64,000 bases of DNA from Pseudomonadota bacterium (GCA_023387235.1 JAEWIJ010000120.1:1-64000); one strand, 5' to 3'. Counted from the first letter of the stretch, positions 33,543 through 41,826 are shown. Made by a program: numbers and translations. The notes: generated from the letters alone by a model not told the origin.

Positions 33543-34607
33543 ATGCACTCGCCTAGCATTCCAGGGCGCGGCCTCGCAATCGTTGCGGGCACCGCGCTCT
33601 ATATCGGCAGCCTCTCCGCGCTCTTCGGCGAGGATCTGCTCAACTGGTCCCACTGGACCATGCACCACTATGAAGTGATCGTGACCTCGCTCAGCACGAT
33701 CGCCTTCGGCCTATTGTTCAAGTACGCCAAGCGGGCCTGCAAATGGCTCGCTGCCCTCGGTTTCGCCTTCCTGTTCGTCGTCGGCACGTCGTTCGTCGTC
33801 TACAAGAGCATCGGCCGGCAGGCCACGGCGACCACGACGCAAGCGATGTCGGCGGAGGACAGCAACAAGCTGATCGCCGACAAGATGGCGGACCTGGCAA
33901 CCACCCGTCAGCGCCTCAACGATGCCGAGCGGGAGGTCGACCACGAGCAGAAGGGCCGCCCAGATCGCAACGGGAGGCCCACTGCGAAACCCGGTTGCGG
34001 TGATCGCTGCAAGGACTGGAAGCGGCGCGCAGATGAGGTTCGGAGTCGCATTCAAGTACTCGAGGGCGAGCTCAAGGCGCTGGGACCGCGGCAGGTGGCG
34101 GCTCCCGAGGCCGAGACTTTTGCTCAGATCCTCGGGCTCTTCGGCTGGTCGGCGCCAAAGGTCAAGGCGCTTGCCGTCTTGCTGTTTCCGGTCGCCTGGA
34201 CGCTCTTCCTCGAGATTGGCTCGATCTGGTGTTTTGAGTACGGCTTCGGTTTCGGCAAATATCCGCCGGCGGCAAACTCCGACGTTGCCAGCAAGCTTGC
34301 CGGAGCCGCGACCTTGCCGGACAGCGACCCGCCGAAAGTTGGCCGGAAAACTTCAACCTTGTCGGCAAACTTGAGGGCGAAGGCGCCGGCAAGCAAGGTC
34401 GTATACCTGCCCGGCAAGCATCCCGTGCTTAGGGCCCTGGAGATGGCCGGCAAACATCTCAGCAACGAGGAGCTCGCCGCGGTCATGGGCTGCTGCGGTG
34501 GTGAAGCAAGCAAAAGGCGCAAGGAGGTTGCCGGCCTTCTTGATCAGTATCGGCGAGGCCATTGTATCATGGTCGGCCTGAAGAGCTGGCAGCGAGCAAC
34601 GGCCTAG
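33543..34607 (+). CDS. Membrane protein with coiled coil and C-terminal helical (HTH-like) domain
   Basis: 354 residues. About four hydrophobic helices: near residues 10-28, 45-60 and 68-88 (LAALGFAFLFVVGTSFVVY), and a later one near 210-230 (VKALAVLLFPVAWTLFLEIG). Between them lies a charged coiled-coil loop with a CGDRCKDWKRR segment. The final 65 residues (HPVLRALEMAGKHLSNEELA, CCGGEASKRRKEVAGLLD) form a helical, HTH-like domain that recurs in the gene at 39127. A membrane protein with a potential DNA- or partner-binding tail; not recognised. Followed by a clear terminator. Confidence 0.65.
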   Translation: MHSPSIPGRGLAIVAGTALYIGSLSALFGEDLLNWSHWTMHHYEVIVTSLSTIAFGLLFKYAKRACKWLAALGFAFLFVVGTSFVVYKSIGRQATATTTQAMSAEDSNKLIADKMADLATTRQRLNDAEREVDHEQKGRPDRNGRPTAKPGCGDRCKDWKRRADEVRSRIQVLEGELKALGPRQVAAPEAETFAQILGLFGWSAPKVKALAVLLFPVAWTLFLEIGSIWCFEYGFGFGKYPPAANSDVASKLAGAATLPDSDPPKVGRKTSTLSANLRAKAPASKVVYLPGKHPVLRALEMAGKHLSNEELAAVMGCCGGEASKRRKEVAGLLDQYRRGHCIMVGLKSWQRATA

Positions 34608-34643
34608 TCTTACGGCGACCCTGTAAGTCCAAATGTACGCTAG

Positions 34644-34669
34644 CCCCCGGCGTAACGGCCGGGGGTTTT
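34644..34669 (+). terminator. Terminator after the membrane/HTH gene
   Basis: CCCCCGGC (34644-34651) pairs with GCCGGGGG (34658-34665) around a 6-base loop and is followed by TTTT. It lies 37 bases after the stop at 34607. Confidence 0.8.
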
Positions 34670-34704
34670 AGCTCTACCAATGATGCGATCAAGGCACCCC
34701 GGAT

Positions 34705-35679
34705 CTATCGAGGAGAAAAGCGAATTGCAGCGTCCGTTATGGCATCAGTGTTGCGTGGAGCAATTGCCCCATCTCTGGCGAGTTTGCTGTCCCCCGCAAA
34801 ACTCAGTCCAATCTCAATGAGGAGCCCGTCTGACTTGCGTATTATGGTGAGCTCGAGGACCTCCGTATCAAGTCCAGAACGACACGTCGTCAAAATCCTG
34901 CGAGTCACACTGCCATCGGTAGATGGAATGGACTGCTTGTTTGACTTGAACTCTCCGGCGCATGCGCGCGACACCGTAGCCAATGTATCGCTAGCGTATT
35001 CATCCGCGAGCTTCGTGTGGCGCCCGCGAGCTGCCCGCAGATAGCCTTTTATATCGCTCCCCAGCGAAAACTTCGCCGTCGGGCGGTCGCTCGAAGGAGG
35101 CTCAAGACTGAAGCCCACCACACCGGATTGCGACAAGAGATTGCTTAAGAGCACTGAGGCCTCTCCTGAAGTCAGCATTCTGTAGTCTCTCGCATCTTGA
35201 GAGGCTACCCGCACGCATTCGACTAGCTTTGCTATGGCAGCGTTTGTCCCCTGAAGTGAGAATGGTAGGCGCACCGAACCAGCAACAAACTCCATAAAAA
35301 GGCCGCGCCGCATATTTTCAACGACATACTTGTCAGTCATCAGCGGGATCATGACCATGTCCTTGCCGACCGCGCTTGCGTTAACTGGGATTGAATTCTT
35401 TCCGTCAACAAGAATAACAGCTGCGACGCTATTGCCCGCGCTCAAATTCCAGTTTGGGTTTTGAACCCATAGTCGCCATGAAAATTGGGGGTCGACGTCG
35501 AAAATTAGATTGCTGCCTGATTTGTAGTTTGCGGTCATCGCGCATCGAGAGAATTTGCCGTCATTGTCCAGGAGCGCCTTACCACTCCAGTTTCCAGAGA
35601 CAAAAGACTGCGAGTTGGCCGGCGTGGTCGCCCCAGCGAGCGCAATAACGATTAGAGAGGCCTTAATCAGTTCTTGCAT
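34705..35679 (-). CDS. Exported hypothetical protein
   Basis: 324 residues from ATG 35679 with a signal peptide (MQELIKASLIVIALAGATTP, cleavage near SQS). The mature part is beta-rich (SGNWSGKALLDNDGKFSRC) and holds scattered cysteines (FSRCAM, LVECVRV, SRACAGEF, LTTCRSG) that could form disulfides. The gene is visibly more A+T-rich than the flanks, indicating recent acquisition. Not recognised. Confidence 0.6.
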   Translation of the reverse strand: MQELIKASLIVIALAGATTPANSQSFVSGNWSGKALLDNDGKFSRCAMTANYKSGSNLIFDVDPQFSWRLWVQNPNWNLSAGNSVAAVILVDGKNSIPVNASAVGKDMVMIPLMTDKYVVENMRRGLFMEFVAGSVRLPFSLQGTNAAIAKLVECVRVASQDARDYRMLTSGEASVLLSNLLSQSGVVGFSLEPPSSDRPTAKFSLGSDIKGYLRAARGRHTKLADEYASDTLATVSRACAGEFKSNKQSIPSTDGSVTRRILTTCRSGLDTEVLELTIIRKSDGLLIEIGLSFAGDSKLARDGAIAPRNTDAITDAAIRFSPR

Positions 35680-35881
35680 CGTCGTTCCCTCAATCAAGGA
35701 AAGGCAAAATACTCGAGGCGGAATCGGTCAAGGGGGGCGCTAGATTCGCACGATCGCAGCTGGCGCCGACCTGATCAATGGGTCGGTAGGTGCGGTCCAC
35801 CAGAATTGTGTTGCCGCAACGTCCGCCCGCTGCTTTGCTGACCGAGGTTGTTTGCAATCTATGTATTGCGTGGGGGCGAGC

Positions 35882-36757
35882 ATGGAGCCAGAGGCTATCC
35901 GTTTTGCTGTCGACTATTTGCGTGGCATGCCGTGGGTAGAAGTGAAGGCTTGGCTCGACCTAGGGCTTTGGTACGGCCTGATGTTTGCCGCGCTACTTTG
36001 CCTGCTTCGGCTCAGAACCATTCAGCGCGTCATTACGGAATTCAACAGGGGCCGTGGTCCGCTTTGGGATATGCGCACTACGGTACAGGAGCTGAAGGAC
36101 CTGGAACCTCGCCTTCGTGACACGATAGGTCAGGTCAGCGCCCTCACCGCCCAAACGCTTGACCTCACCGAGCGCGTCGAAGGCCTCAAGGTCCAATTGG
36201 CTGCACTTCAAGTGGAAACTATCAGCCAGAGAACTTCGGACGTCGAACCGGTGCCATCTGACCCCGCGCCCCCGGTCAAAGCCTCGTCGCCCATCGCGGA
36301 GCGCGATGACGACGTGGAGGAGCGCAATTGGGAGGCACTTCGCGAATATTGGCGACGCAACACACGCAGGCTCGAGTTCGTTATTGATCAAATCCCAGAT
36401 GGCAGGGTCAGGGGAGCGTTCGATCGGCTTCCACGAACGAACTATGTCCGCATCATACACAAACTCCAAGGTCAGGACCGAATCAGCCCAGGTGTCGCCG
36501 AGGCATCGAAAAAATTGATCGACGAATTCAATCGTTATCGCCCAAGGAGCCGAACAATTCCCGATGAAGTAGTCGACGGCGTGAGGGTCCTCGATGCAAT
36601 GCTGGAGAAGGAACTAGTGCCGATATCTACCGTTGAGGCCAGAGAGGAAGCCCGAGATGCCCAGCTCGAGGTCGCGCTTCCCCCGGCGATACCCATGGCA
36701 GCGATCCCGCCAAATGGGGGTAGGTCGGTGCCGGGAGGTGTGCACACGCGGCACTAG
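35882..36757 (+). CDS. Membrane-anchored coiled-coil protein
   Basis: 291 residues from ATG 35882. One transmembrane helix (DLGLWYGLMFAALLCLLRLR, about residues 25-44), then a coiled coil (LKDLEPRLRDTIGQVSALTA through VQLAAL), a Pro-rich linker and a helical C-terminal domain (RTNYVRIIHKLQGQDRISPG). Topology is that of a membrane-tethered cytoplasmic protein. Not recognised. The stretch 35680-35881 holds only the putative promoters. Confidence 0.55.
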   Translation: MEPEAIRFAVDYLRGMPWVEVKAWLDLGLWYGLMFAALLCLLRLRTIQRVITEFNRGRGPLWDMRTTVQELKDLEPRLRDTIGQVSALTAQTLDLTERVEGLKVQLAALQVETISQRTSDVEPVPSDPAPPVKASSPIAERDDDVEERNWEALREYWRRNTRRLEFVIDQIPDGRVRGAFDRLPRTNYVRIIHKLQGQDRISPGVAEASKKLIDEFNRYRPRSRTIPDEVVDGVRVLDAMLEKELVPISTVEAREEARDAQLEVALPPAIPMAAIPPNGGRSVPGGVHTRH

Positions 36758-36817
36758 GTAGTTGTGGATCAAGGGCCGACTCTGATAGCGGCATTTACCG
36801 CCGCATAGGAGGCGACA

Positions 36818-37018
36818 GTGGCCCGCAAGAACCATGCTGACCATGCCCGCGTCACGGCAATCTGCGTGAATCTAGCGCTCGACTGCGTCGAGGAGGAGAT
36901 CCGTCAGGAGCTCGCTTCGGCCAATGAGGCGACCGCTGCCGTCCTTCAACGCGTATTGGCCAGGGTCAGGCATCGGCGAATTGCCGGTGATGAGATTAAA
37001 GCTGCCGGCCAATGCTAG
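36818..37018 (+). CDS. Small hypothetical helical protein
   Basis: 66 residues from GTG 36818, with GGAGGCG 5 bases upstream. Predicted helical (ALDCVEEEIRQELASANEAT), with basic ends. The reverse-strand frame over the same bases lacks a start signal. Not recognised. Confidence 0.5.
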   Translation: MARKNHADHARVTAICVNLALDCVEEEIRQELASANEATAAVLQRVLARVRHRRIAGDEIKAAGQC

Positions 37019-37123
37019 CAGCGTGGTTGCGATACCGGGACCCAAACATGTTTTTATGCTCTGTTTCCGGCTGTGCAAGAGCATACCCAACTTCAACTTC
37101 ATTAGCTGGGGGACTGGTTCCGA

Positions 37124-37560
37124 TTGTTGGCGATCGTCATCGCTTTATTACTCACATTTGGCTCAACTGCATTCGGTGAGATAGTTCGCATCGTCTCCTG
37201 GAATGTGTCGCCCTCTCTCTACGAGAAGATGGAGCGGCGCGAAGCCAATATTCGCGCCATGCGCGACGAGCTCAATCCTGACGTGTTGGTGCTCGTTGAA
37301 GTCGCAGGCATCGAAGAGCTGCGTCGGATTGCGAAAGCTCTGGGCTGGGCGCGTACCACGCGGTCATCGCTGATTGGTCGCAGCTAAACCAAAACGTCCA
37401 CTTCGCCCTCGAGGCCGCAGTCATCAGTAAGATCCCGATCACCCGAGCGATCGAGTACGACGCCGCCCGCACCGATGGCCACAGTGAAGTCCTTACGGAG
37501 GCGGGTGTGGTGCCCGGCCTTGTCACAGAGGAAGTGCGCGGTTCCGGAGATCGCTGCACC
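37124..37560 (+). pseudogene. Endonuclease/exonuclease/phosphatase-family gene, frameshifted and truncated
   Basis: From TTG 37124 the product has a signal-like N-terminus (LAIVIALLLTFGSTAFG) and the family start IVRIVSWNVSPSLYEKMERR, then LNPDVLVLVEVAG (metal-binding Glu). The frame shifts near 37352 (after ALGWA). The continuation in another frame reads YHAVIADWSQLNQNVHFALE and AAVISKIPITRAIEYD, the next blocks of the family. The C-terminal half with the catalytic His is missing. A decayed exported EEP-domain protein. Confidence 0.75.
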
Positions 37561-37662
37561 CAAATTTTCTCCGGCGACCAAGTGTACCTATACTTTTGGA
37601 TCCGATCACTTTCCCATCCTGACGGTCTGGACACGATGAACTCTTGGTCCTTCAAGCCATCG

Positions 37663-37690
37663 TGCCCCCGGCTTTTGCTAGCCGGGGGCA
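37663..37690. terminator. GC-rich hairpin
   Basis: TGCCCCCGGC (37663-37672) pairs with GCCGGGGGCA (37681-37690). It lies between the broken EEP gene and the convergent gene ending at 37734. No T-run in either direction; it resembles a bidirectional stop between convergent genes. Confidence 0.45.
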
Positions 37691-37733
37691 TTGCCATCTC
37701 AAGTCAGACTATCGGGGAGCGAGATGGCGCCAG

Positions 37734-38633
37734 CTACCAAAAGCGCTGCGCGCCGAAGAGGCTCGGATACAACCTCGAGTGCTGATGCTCGCGACCGATC
37801 CCGGCCGCCCAGGTGGCAGCGACGAGACCGAGAAGCGATGCTGCCGCTGCAAGGAAGCCGGCCACGACTGCTTGCTTTCGTGCCTTGTCCGCCGCTTCAC
37901 GGACGCGCACTTCCGCCGCCTCCTTCATGCCCTTTGCCCGCTTATACGTCTCATCGACCCGCCGTTGCGCTTCGGCACCTGGCAATCCGGTTTGACGCGA
38001 TACGAGTTGCGCGAGGTAGGCGCGATCACTGCTATTGATCGAACCCTCGGCCAGTCCGACTGCAAAGATGCGACCAGCCTCGGCGACGATCGCAGGATCC
38101 GGCCGGTTCTGAGCCGCGGGCGGGGGCGTTGCCCCGGCGGGAGCGGCTTGAGCACGGAAGAGAGAATCCGCGACGTAAGAGACGTTTTCCGCTGATAGGT
38201 TCGATGCGGCCTGCGCGACACCCGAGGCCGCCTGGCCTACGACTTGTGCCGTCGTCCTCGCCGCCGTACCGGCGGCCATCGCCAGAAAGACGAGGCCGAT
38301 CGCTGTTCCGACCGCCCACACCATGAAGCCGTTGGCGCCGGCTCGGAATTGCGCCTCCTGCGGATCGAGATCGGGCACGTCGGAAAGGCGGCCGGCCAAG
38401 TATCCGCCAGCCACGAAACTCCAGACGTGCACCATCACCATCCAAAGGGCGGCGGCGATCGCCAAGGTCGTGATCGAAAGTCCCGAGGTTCGGTGGGCCG
38501 AGGTCAGCGACAGCCCGATTGCTGCGCCAAAGGCCGTGAGAAGGCCGGAGATCGCCGCGGCCGCAACCGCGCCAGCGATGACTGACTTCCAGTCGATACC
38601 GCTAACTTTGATGGGTGCCACAACACTTGCCAT
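37734..38633 (-). CDS. Multi-pass membrane protein
   Basis: 299 residues from ATG 38633 (GAGGTGAG upstream; a GTG at 38642 is possible). Helices: SVIAGAVAAAAISGLLTAFG, a second near LAIAAALWMVMVHVWSFVAG with the GGYLAGRL turn, a third in FMVWAVGTAIGLVFLAMAAG, and a last one in VVAGFLAAAASLLGLVAATW. Between the third and fourth lies a long cytoplasmic or periplasmic helical region (QTGLPGAEAQRRVDETYKRA). This layout occurs in unnamed Rhizobiales membrane proteins. It is preceded by a 24-residue membrane peptide gene whose stop is 5 bases away. Confidence 0.65.
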   Translation of the reverse strand: MASVVAPIKVSGIDWKSVIAGAVAAAAISGLLTAFGAAIGLSLTSAHRTSGLSITTLAIAAALWMVMVHVWSFVAGGYLAGRLSDVPDLDPQEAQFRAGANGFMVWAVGTAIGLVFLAMAAGTAARTTAQVVGQAASGVAQAASNLSAENVSYVADSLFRAQAAPAGATPPPAAQNRPDPAIVAEAGRIFAVGLAEGSINSSDRAYLAQLVSRQTGLPGAEAQRRVDETYKRAKGMKEAAEVRVREAADKARKQAVVAGFLAAAASLLGLVAATWAAGIGREHQHSRLYPSLFGAQRFW

Positions 38634-38638
38634 GGTGC

Positions 38639-38713
38639 TCACCTCAGTCCGGCGAATGAAAGCAATGCCATAACGACAACGATCAGGCCGATGAGATAAA
38701 TTATGCCGTGCAT
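38639..38713 (-). CDS. 24-residue membrane peptide
   Basis: MHGIIYLIGLIVVVMALLSF followed by AGLR: almost entirely one transmembrane helix. GGAGGAG lies 4-6 bases before ATG 38713, a strong start. Its stop is 5 bases before the next membrane protein's ATG, so the two are probably translated together. Similar short membrane peptides exist in Rhizobiales. Confidence 0.6.
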   Translation of the reverse strand: MHGIIYLIGLIVVVMALLSFAGLR

Positions 38714-38984
38714 CGCGCTCCTCCTTTGAAGGACAGCTGTTCAGGTCGTCGCGTGAACAGCGGGAGACGGCGATTAGTTCCTAGGTAGGCGACTAGCCCC
38801 ACTTGCTCGCCCTGGATGCCTAAAGGCCTCTCCGATGCTTCCGCATTCTCGGAGGCAGCCTTCGGATACGCGAGATTCCTTCCGAAGCTGCTTTCCGAGA
38901 TGCAGTTGCTGATTTCGCACGCCATGCCTTGCAACACTGGAGAGGCATGTCTGCGCTCTAGTCCTATTGGCGACCCGCGACCCG

Positions 38985-39101
38985 CTAACGCGAGACCATC
39001 TCAGTGTCGGCGAGTGCCTTCAACGCCTTGACCAACGCGAGTGGAACATCTTCCACGGGCCGGTACTCCAACTTCAGTCCCTTCTTGAGAATCTTCACCA
39101 T
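38985..39101 (-). CDS. Possible 38-residue protein
   Basis: MVKILKKGLKLEYRPVEDVP then LALVKALKALADTEMVSR. Amphipathic and basic, with GGGGG about 8 bases before the ATG. Too short to be sure. The 38714-38984 stretch upstream contains open frames on both strands, none convincing. Confidence 0.35.
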   Translation of the reverse strand: MVKILKKGLKLEYRPVEDVPLALVKALKALADTEMVSR

Positions 39102-39126
39102 TTGCTAACCCCCAAACCCGCCACTC

Positions 39127-39456
39127 ATGTCGCGCCTAACGGGCATGAGACTCGCCGGTTCCGCGAAGGCGCAAAAACATATTCTGCTCGTTATTTACGT
39201 AATCGAAGGGAATCAGATCGCGTTCGTCGGCGATGCTGCGCCGCCTCCTTCAAGGCTTCCCTGCAAGCATCCCGTGGTTGCCGCTCTTGAGACCGCCGGC
39301 AAACGACTCACCAACACTGAGCTTGCCGATGCCATGAACGTTTGCGGCGGCGAGAGCACGAAACGGCGCCGCGAAGTTGCCGACCTGCTGGACGAGATGA
39401 CTTCCGGCAAGTTTGTTATGATCGGGCTGAAGTCGGGGCGGCAAGCCACAGCGTGA
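39127..39456 (+). CDS. Partial paralogue of the 33543 gene's C-terminal domain
   Basis: 109 codons. Only the part from about 39268 (HPVVAALETAGKRLTNTELA, then CGGESTKRRREVADLLDE, GLKSGRQATA) is conserved: by hand, 37 of 62 positions match the end of the protein encoded at 33543-34607. The first 45 residues look unrelated and the membrane part is missing. This is either a free-standing small HTH-like protein or a decayed duplicate. It is followed by its own terminator. Confidence 0.55.
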   Translation: MSRLTGMRLAGSAKAQKHILLVIYVIEGNQIAFVGDAAPPPSRLPCKHPVVAALETAGKRLTNTELADAMNVCGGESTKRRREVADLLDEMTSGKFVMIGLKSGRQATA

Positions 39457-39478
39457 CTTGAGATTTGTAGTGCAACTT

Positions 39479-39509
39479 AAGCTCTCGGTCGCTCGATCGG
39501 GGGCTTTTT
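39479..39509 (+). terminator. Terminator after the small HTH-like gene
   Basis: A 12-pair stem with some G-U pairs (39479-39490 with 39495-39506) around a 4-base loop, running into TTTTT (39505-39509). It lies 23 bases after the stop codon at 39456. Confidence 0.75.
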
Positions 39510-39622
39510 AATAGCGCAGACGAGTGCAAACACCGAAGGCTTTGCCCGAGATAGCGCGATACTGCTCCGTTAGCATCCACCGAGCCAAGGACCTGACATC
39601 CGGCAGTGCACCAATATTGCTG

Positions 39623-39766
39623 AAGCCCGGTAAGCTTCGTGCTGCCGGGGCTTTCTCTGGTCAGGTTGGCATCAACGATTGCTCGTGACGAATGCGCACG
39701 AATCACACACGTTTCCGCCTCAGTAGCTCGTGAAACGAGAACACCCTCGTGCTTGCGGCACGAGGG
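39623..39766. other. Hairpins in a roughly 360-bp gap without a gene
   Basis: Between 39510 and 39873 no frame is convincing. Two hairpins occur: AAGCCCGG (39623-39630) with CCGGGGCTT (39645-39653), and a perfect 9-bp stem CCCTCGTGC (39744-39752) with GCACGAGGG (39758-39766) around TTGCG. They resemble terminators or attenuators with no identified genes; a small RNA gene here is possible. Confidence 0.4.
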
Positions 39767-39873
39767 CTCTCGAACTTGGCAACCGCCGAGGGGGGCGGCA
39801 AACGTCATGACGCGATCAGTTAGATTCTGTTCGCAGCGCTTGTCAACCTCTCCGCAAAAAGAGGCGACTAGCG

Positions 39874-40233
39874 ATGTCAGACATCGTCCAACTATCGTGG
39901 ATTTCTTGGTCGACCGAAGGGAAGAGATTGCCCTTGCGCACGGTCAACTTGAGTAACGTCGAAACCGTCGGCGTATACGTGATCTGGCACAGCGGGCAAA
40001 AGCCGCGTGTCGTTAGAGTGGGGCAGGGTGATATCGCTGAGCGCTTGCGTTGCCATCGTGAGGACAGCTGCGTCCTTGCCTATGAAGTTTATGGTCAGCT
40101 GTTCGTCACGTGGGCAGCTGTGCCGGCACGACTTGTTGATGGGGTTGAGCGATACTTGGCCGAGTATTGGAAACCGCTAGTCGGGGACCGCTTCCCGCAG
40201 GTGGGGCCGATTGCGGTGAACTCCCCGTTCTAA
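39874..40233 (+). CDS. GIY-YIG-like nuclease-domain protein
   Basis: 119 residues, GAGGCG 8 bases before the ATG. GIY-YIG core: GVYVIWHSGQKPRVVRVGQG gives the two strands, AERLRCHREDSC the arginine-bearing helix, and DGVERYLAEYWKPLVGD the glutamate-bearing helix. It consists of the nuclease module alone with about 30 leading residues. GIY-YIG enzymes cut DNA in repair, homing or restriction. Its last 128 bases overlap the reverse-strand gene 40106-40375. Confidence 0.65.
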   Translation: MSDIVQLSWISWSTEGKRLPLRTVNLSNVETVGVYVIWHSGQKPRVVRVGQGDIAERLRCHREDSCVLAYEVYGQLFVTWAAVPARLVDGVERYLAEYWKPLVGDRFPQVGPIAVNSPF

Positions 40234-40375
40234 GGCTCGCATCCATGCCCGCGAGGATTTGATCCAAGTCCTCGCGGAGCTTCATGTACTGGAACCAAGC
40301 CCACGGGGGCTCCTCGCCTTCGGCGATCTTTTTGTCCGCCCAGTCGCGGACGCGCTGAAGCTCTTCACGTGTCAT
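40106..40375 (-). CDS. Small phage hypothetical protein
   Basis: 89 residues. LQRVRDWADKKIAEGEEPPW, then AWFQYMKLREDLDQILAGMD, is a block I associate with rhizobial prophage proteins; the C-terminus is Pro/Ser-rich. Only the first half is clearly protein-like; the second half overlaps the GIY-YIG gene antisense, so the true end or one of the genes may be affected. Confidence 0.5.
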   Translation of the reverse strand: MTREELQRVRDWADKKIAEGEEPPWAWFQYMKLREDLDQILAGMDASLRTGSSPQSAPPAGSGPRLAVSNTRPSIAQPHQQVVPAQLPT

Positions 40376-40460
40376 GACACCATCAACGCGATTTGCTCCT
40401 AATAGTTTCCTAATGGTCTAGGCCCCTCGCGAGCCAATGACCCATCCCGATGGGCACCGC

Positions 40461-40814
40461 TCAACTCTTCTTTCCCTTGTCCGCGTCGTTCTCGAGTCTG
40501 AAGTACTCGTCTATCGCTTCCTCCCATTCGTGCCGCGCATCTTCGGGCCAATTGTCCATCGCCCCTTCAACACCGAGCCGCCCTGTCTTCTTGTGGGCGT
40601 AGATCACCTCGGGAGGCGCCCCGCTCTTCAAGAGCGCGTCGAGCAGGATCTTTTCCATCTCCTCTTCGTCCATCGGCGTCGGAACGTCTTTCTTCGGATC
40701 GAAAAACACAGGTTCGTCCGGCAGCGGATCGCGACCAAATTTTTTGCGGAAGGCTTTGAGCTGCTTGCGCATGGCACGCGCTGCTTCCTCTTCGAGTGTG
40801 CGCTTTCGCTTCAT
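40461..40814 (-). CDS. Hypothetical phage-element protein
   Basis: 117 residues, highly charged. Basic start MKRKRTLEEEAARAMRKQLK, then KKFGRDPLPDEPVFFDPKKD, ending acidic. The FGRDPxPDEPVFFDP segment recurs in proteins next to small-terminase-like genes of alphaproteobacterial phages. It lies 10 bases after the small-terminase-like gene at 40825. Function unknown. Confidence 0.6.
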   Translation of the reverse strand: MKRKRTLEEEAARAMRKQLKAFRKKFGRDPLPDEPVFFDPKKDVPTPMDEEEMEKILLDALLKSGAPPEVIYAHKKTGRLGVEGAMDNWPEDARHEWEEAIDEYFRLENDADKGKKS

Positions 40815-40824
40815 GCGGCCACCG

Positions 40825-41109
40825 TTACTCCAACTCGCCGAGTGCTTCTTCGTGCTTGTGGATATGCAGGTTGAGATCGCCGTCGATGCTGCTCAAGCGC
40901 GGGTGATAGTAGGGAGCCGCAGCCCGGGCCATCTCATCGCGGCGTTGGGTGTCGGCGGTCTCGTCGCGCATGACGGCGAGCATATAGGCGAGTGGCGACT
41001 CGCCGTCCCCTGTTATCCGAGCAAGTGCGGCTCGGCGTTCCGCAGTCTTGCTGCAGATCGCCCCTTTCTTTCGTCCGGCGCCTAGTCGGCGCCCACCGTG
41101 CTGCTGCAT
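40825..41109 (-). CDS. Small-terminase-like protein (second type)
   Basis: 94 residues from ATG 41109 (GGAGG 10 bases upstream). RRLGAGRKKGAICSKTAERR, then SPLAYMLAVMRDETADTQRR and AAAPYYHPRLSSIDG, is the pattern of short small-terminase-like proteins of alphaproteobacterial phages. It is unrelated in sequence to the one at 14520. Normally a large terminase and portal follow; here a 117-residue gene and then unrelated DNA follow instead. Confidence 0.65.
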   Translation of the reverse strand: MQQHGGRRLGAGRKKGAICSKTAERRAALARITGDGESPLAYMLAVMRDETADTQRRDEMARAAAPYYHPRLSSIDGDLNLHIHKHEEALGELE

Positions 41110-41237
41110 GTTCGTGTGCCTCCAATACCCACCAAGATTCAGCTGCTGGTGTTCGGGTACCCGAATGACGCAGCTAAGAACCCGCCAATAACCGGGGAGC
41201 CTCCCGTCCAATTCAGAGACAAGGGGTGAGCCGTGCT

Positions 41238-41813
41238 CTAGGAATAGAATGACCGCAGTCCCGAACTCCAAATCCCGGTCGCTACGATGTCATCCACTTC
41301 GGCGATGCCGCTCCACGTTGCAGCAGTCGGCCCAGCATTGGAGTAAGCACCCGCGATAATAAAGCCGCGCGAGGGGACGTCGAGCGCAACCGAAGGCGCC
41401 GCGTCGCCATTGCCAATGGAGGCATATGCCGTAAGGGACGACGCAATGGCTCTAAATACGGTGCCGAGCACACGAATAGTGGTGCCGCTCATGGTCACCA
41501 CGATGCTGCCAGCTGTACCGGTCGGAACCGCAGCGGCGTAGATCGCTACCCTCGTTACGTTGCCGCCAGCGGTGTTCACGTAAGCGGCTGCTAAACTTGC
41601 CGCCACGCCGCCAATCGTGACTGACGTAATTGTGGGGGAGCTCGCTGCGCGCAATGAAAATAGAAACAGGATCTTCCGATCAGGATGCGCAGCACCAAAG
41701 TCCGCGGCCGCGAATGTGAAGGTTGTGCCGGAGCTGTCTTGCGTAAGTAGCGCAGTGCGGCCTACTTGGACTGGCGGTATGTCGAAGATACCGGCATTAG
41801 CCAAATTGGTCAT
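41238..41813 (-). CDS. Phage-type beta-rich structural protein
   Basis: 191 residues, Ala/Thr/Gly/Ser-rich with alternating beta-strand pattern (TITSVTIGGVAASLAAAYVN, AGSIVVTMSGTTIRVLGTVF), no signal peptide, no charged clusters. Typical of phage decoration, fibre or base-plate accessory proteins. It is directly downstream of the 781-residue virion-like gene. Role inferred from composition and location. Confidence 0.55.
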   Translation of the reverse strand: MTNLANAGIFDIPPVQVGRTALLTQDSSGTTFTFAAADFGAAHPDRKILFLFSLRAASSPTITSVTIGGVAASLAAAYVNTAGGNVTRVAIYAAAVPTGTAGSIVVTMSGTTIRVLGTVFRAIASSLTAYASIGNGDAAPSVALDVPSRGFIIAGAYSNAGPTAATWSGIAEVDDIVATGIWSSGLRSFYS

Positions 41814-41826
41814 GCGATCAATCCTC

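Noticed and set aside
38701..38937. 78-codon reverse frame upstream of the 24-residue peptide
   Set aside because: No start signal, runs into the next gene's ribosome-binding site and competes with an equally weak forward frame; not supported.
39416..39808. 130-codon reverse open frame
   Set aside because: Runs across a forward terminator and hairpins, with cysteine/serine-rich random-like sequence.
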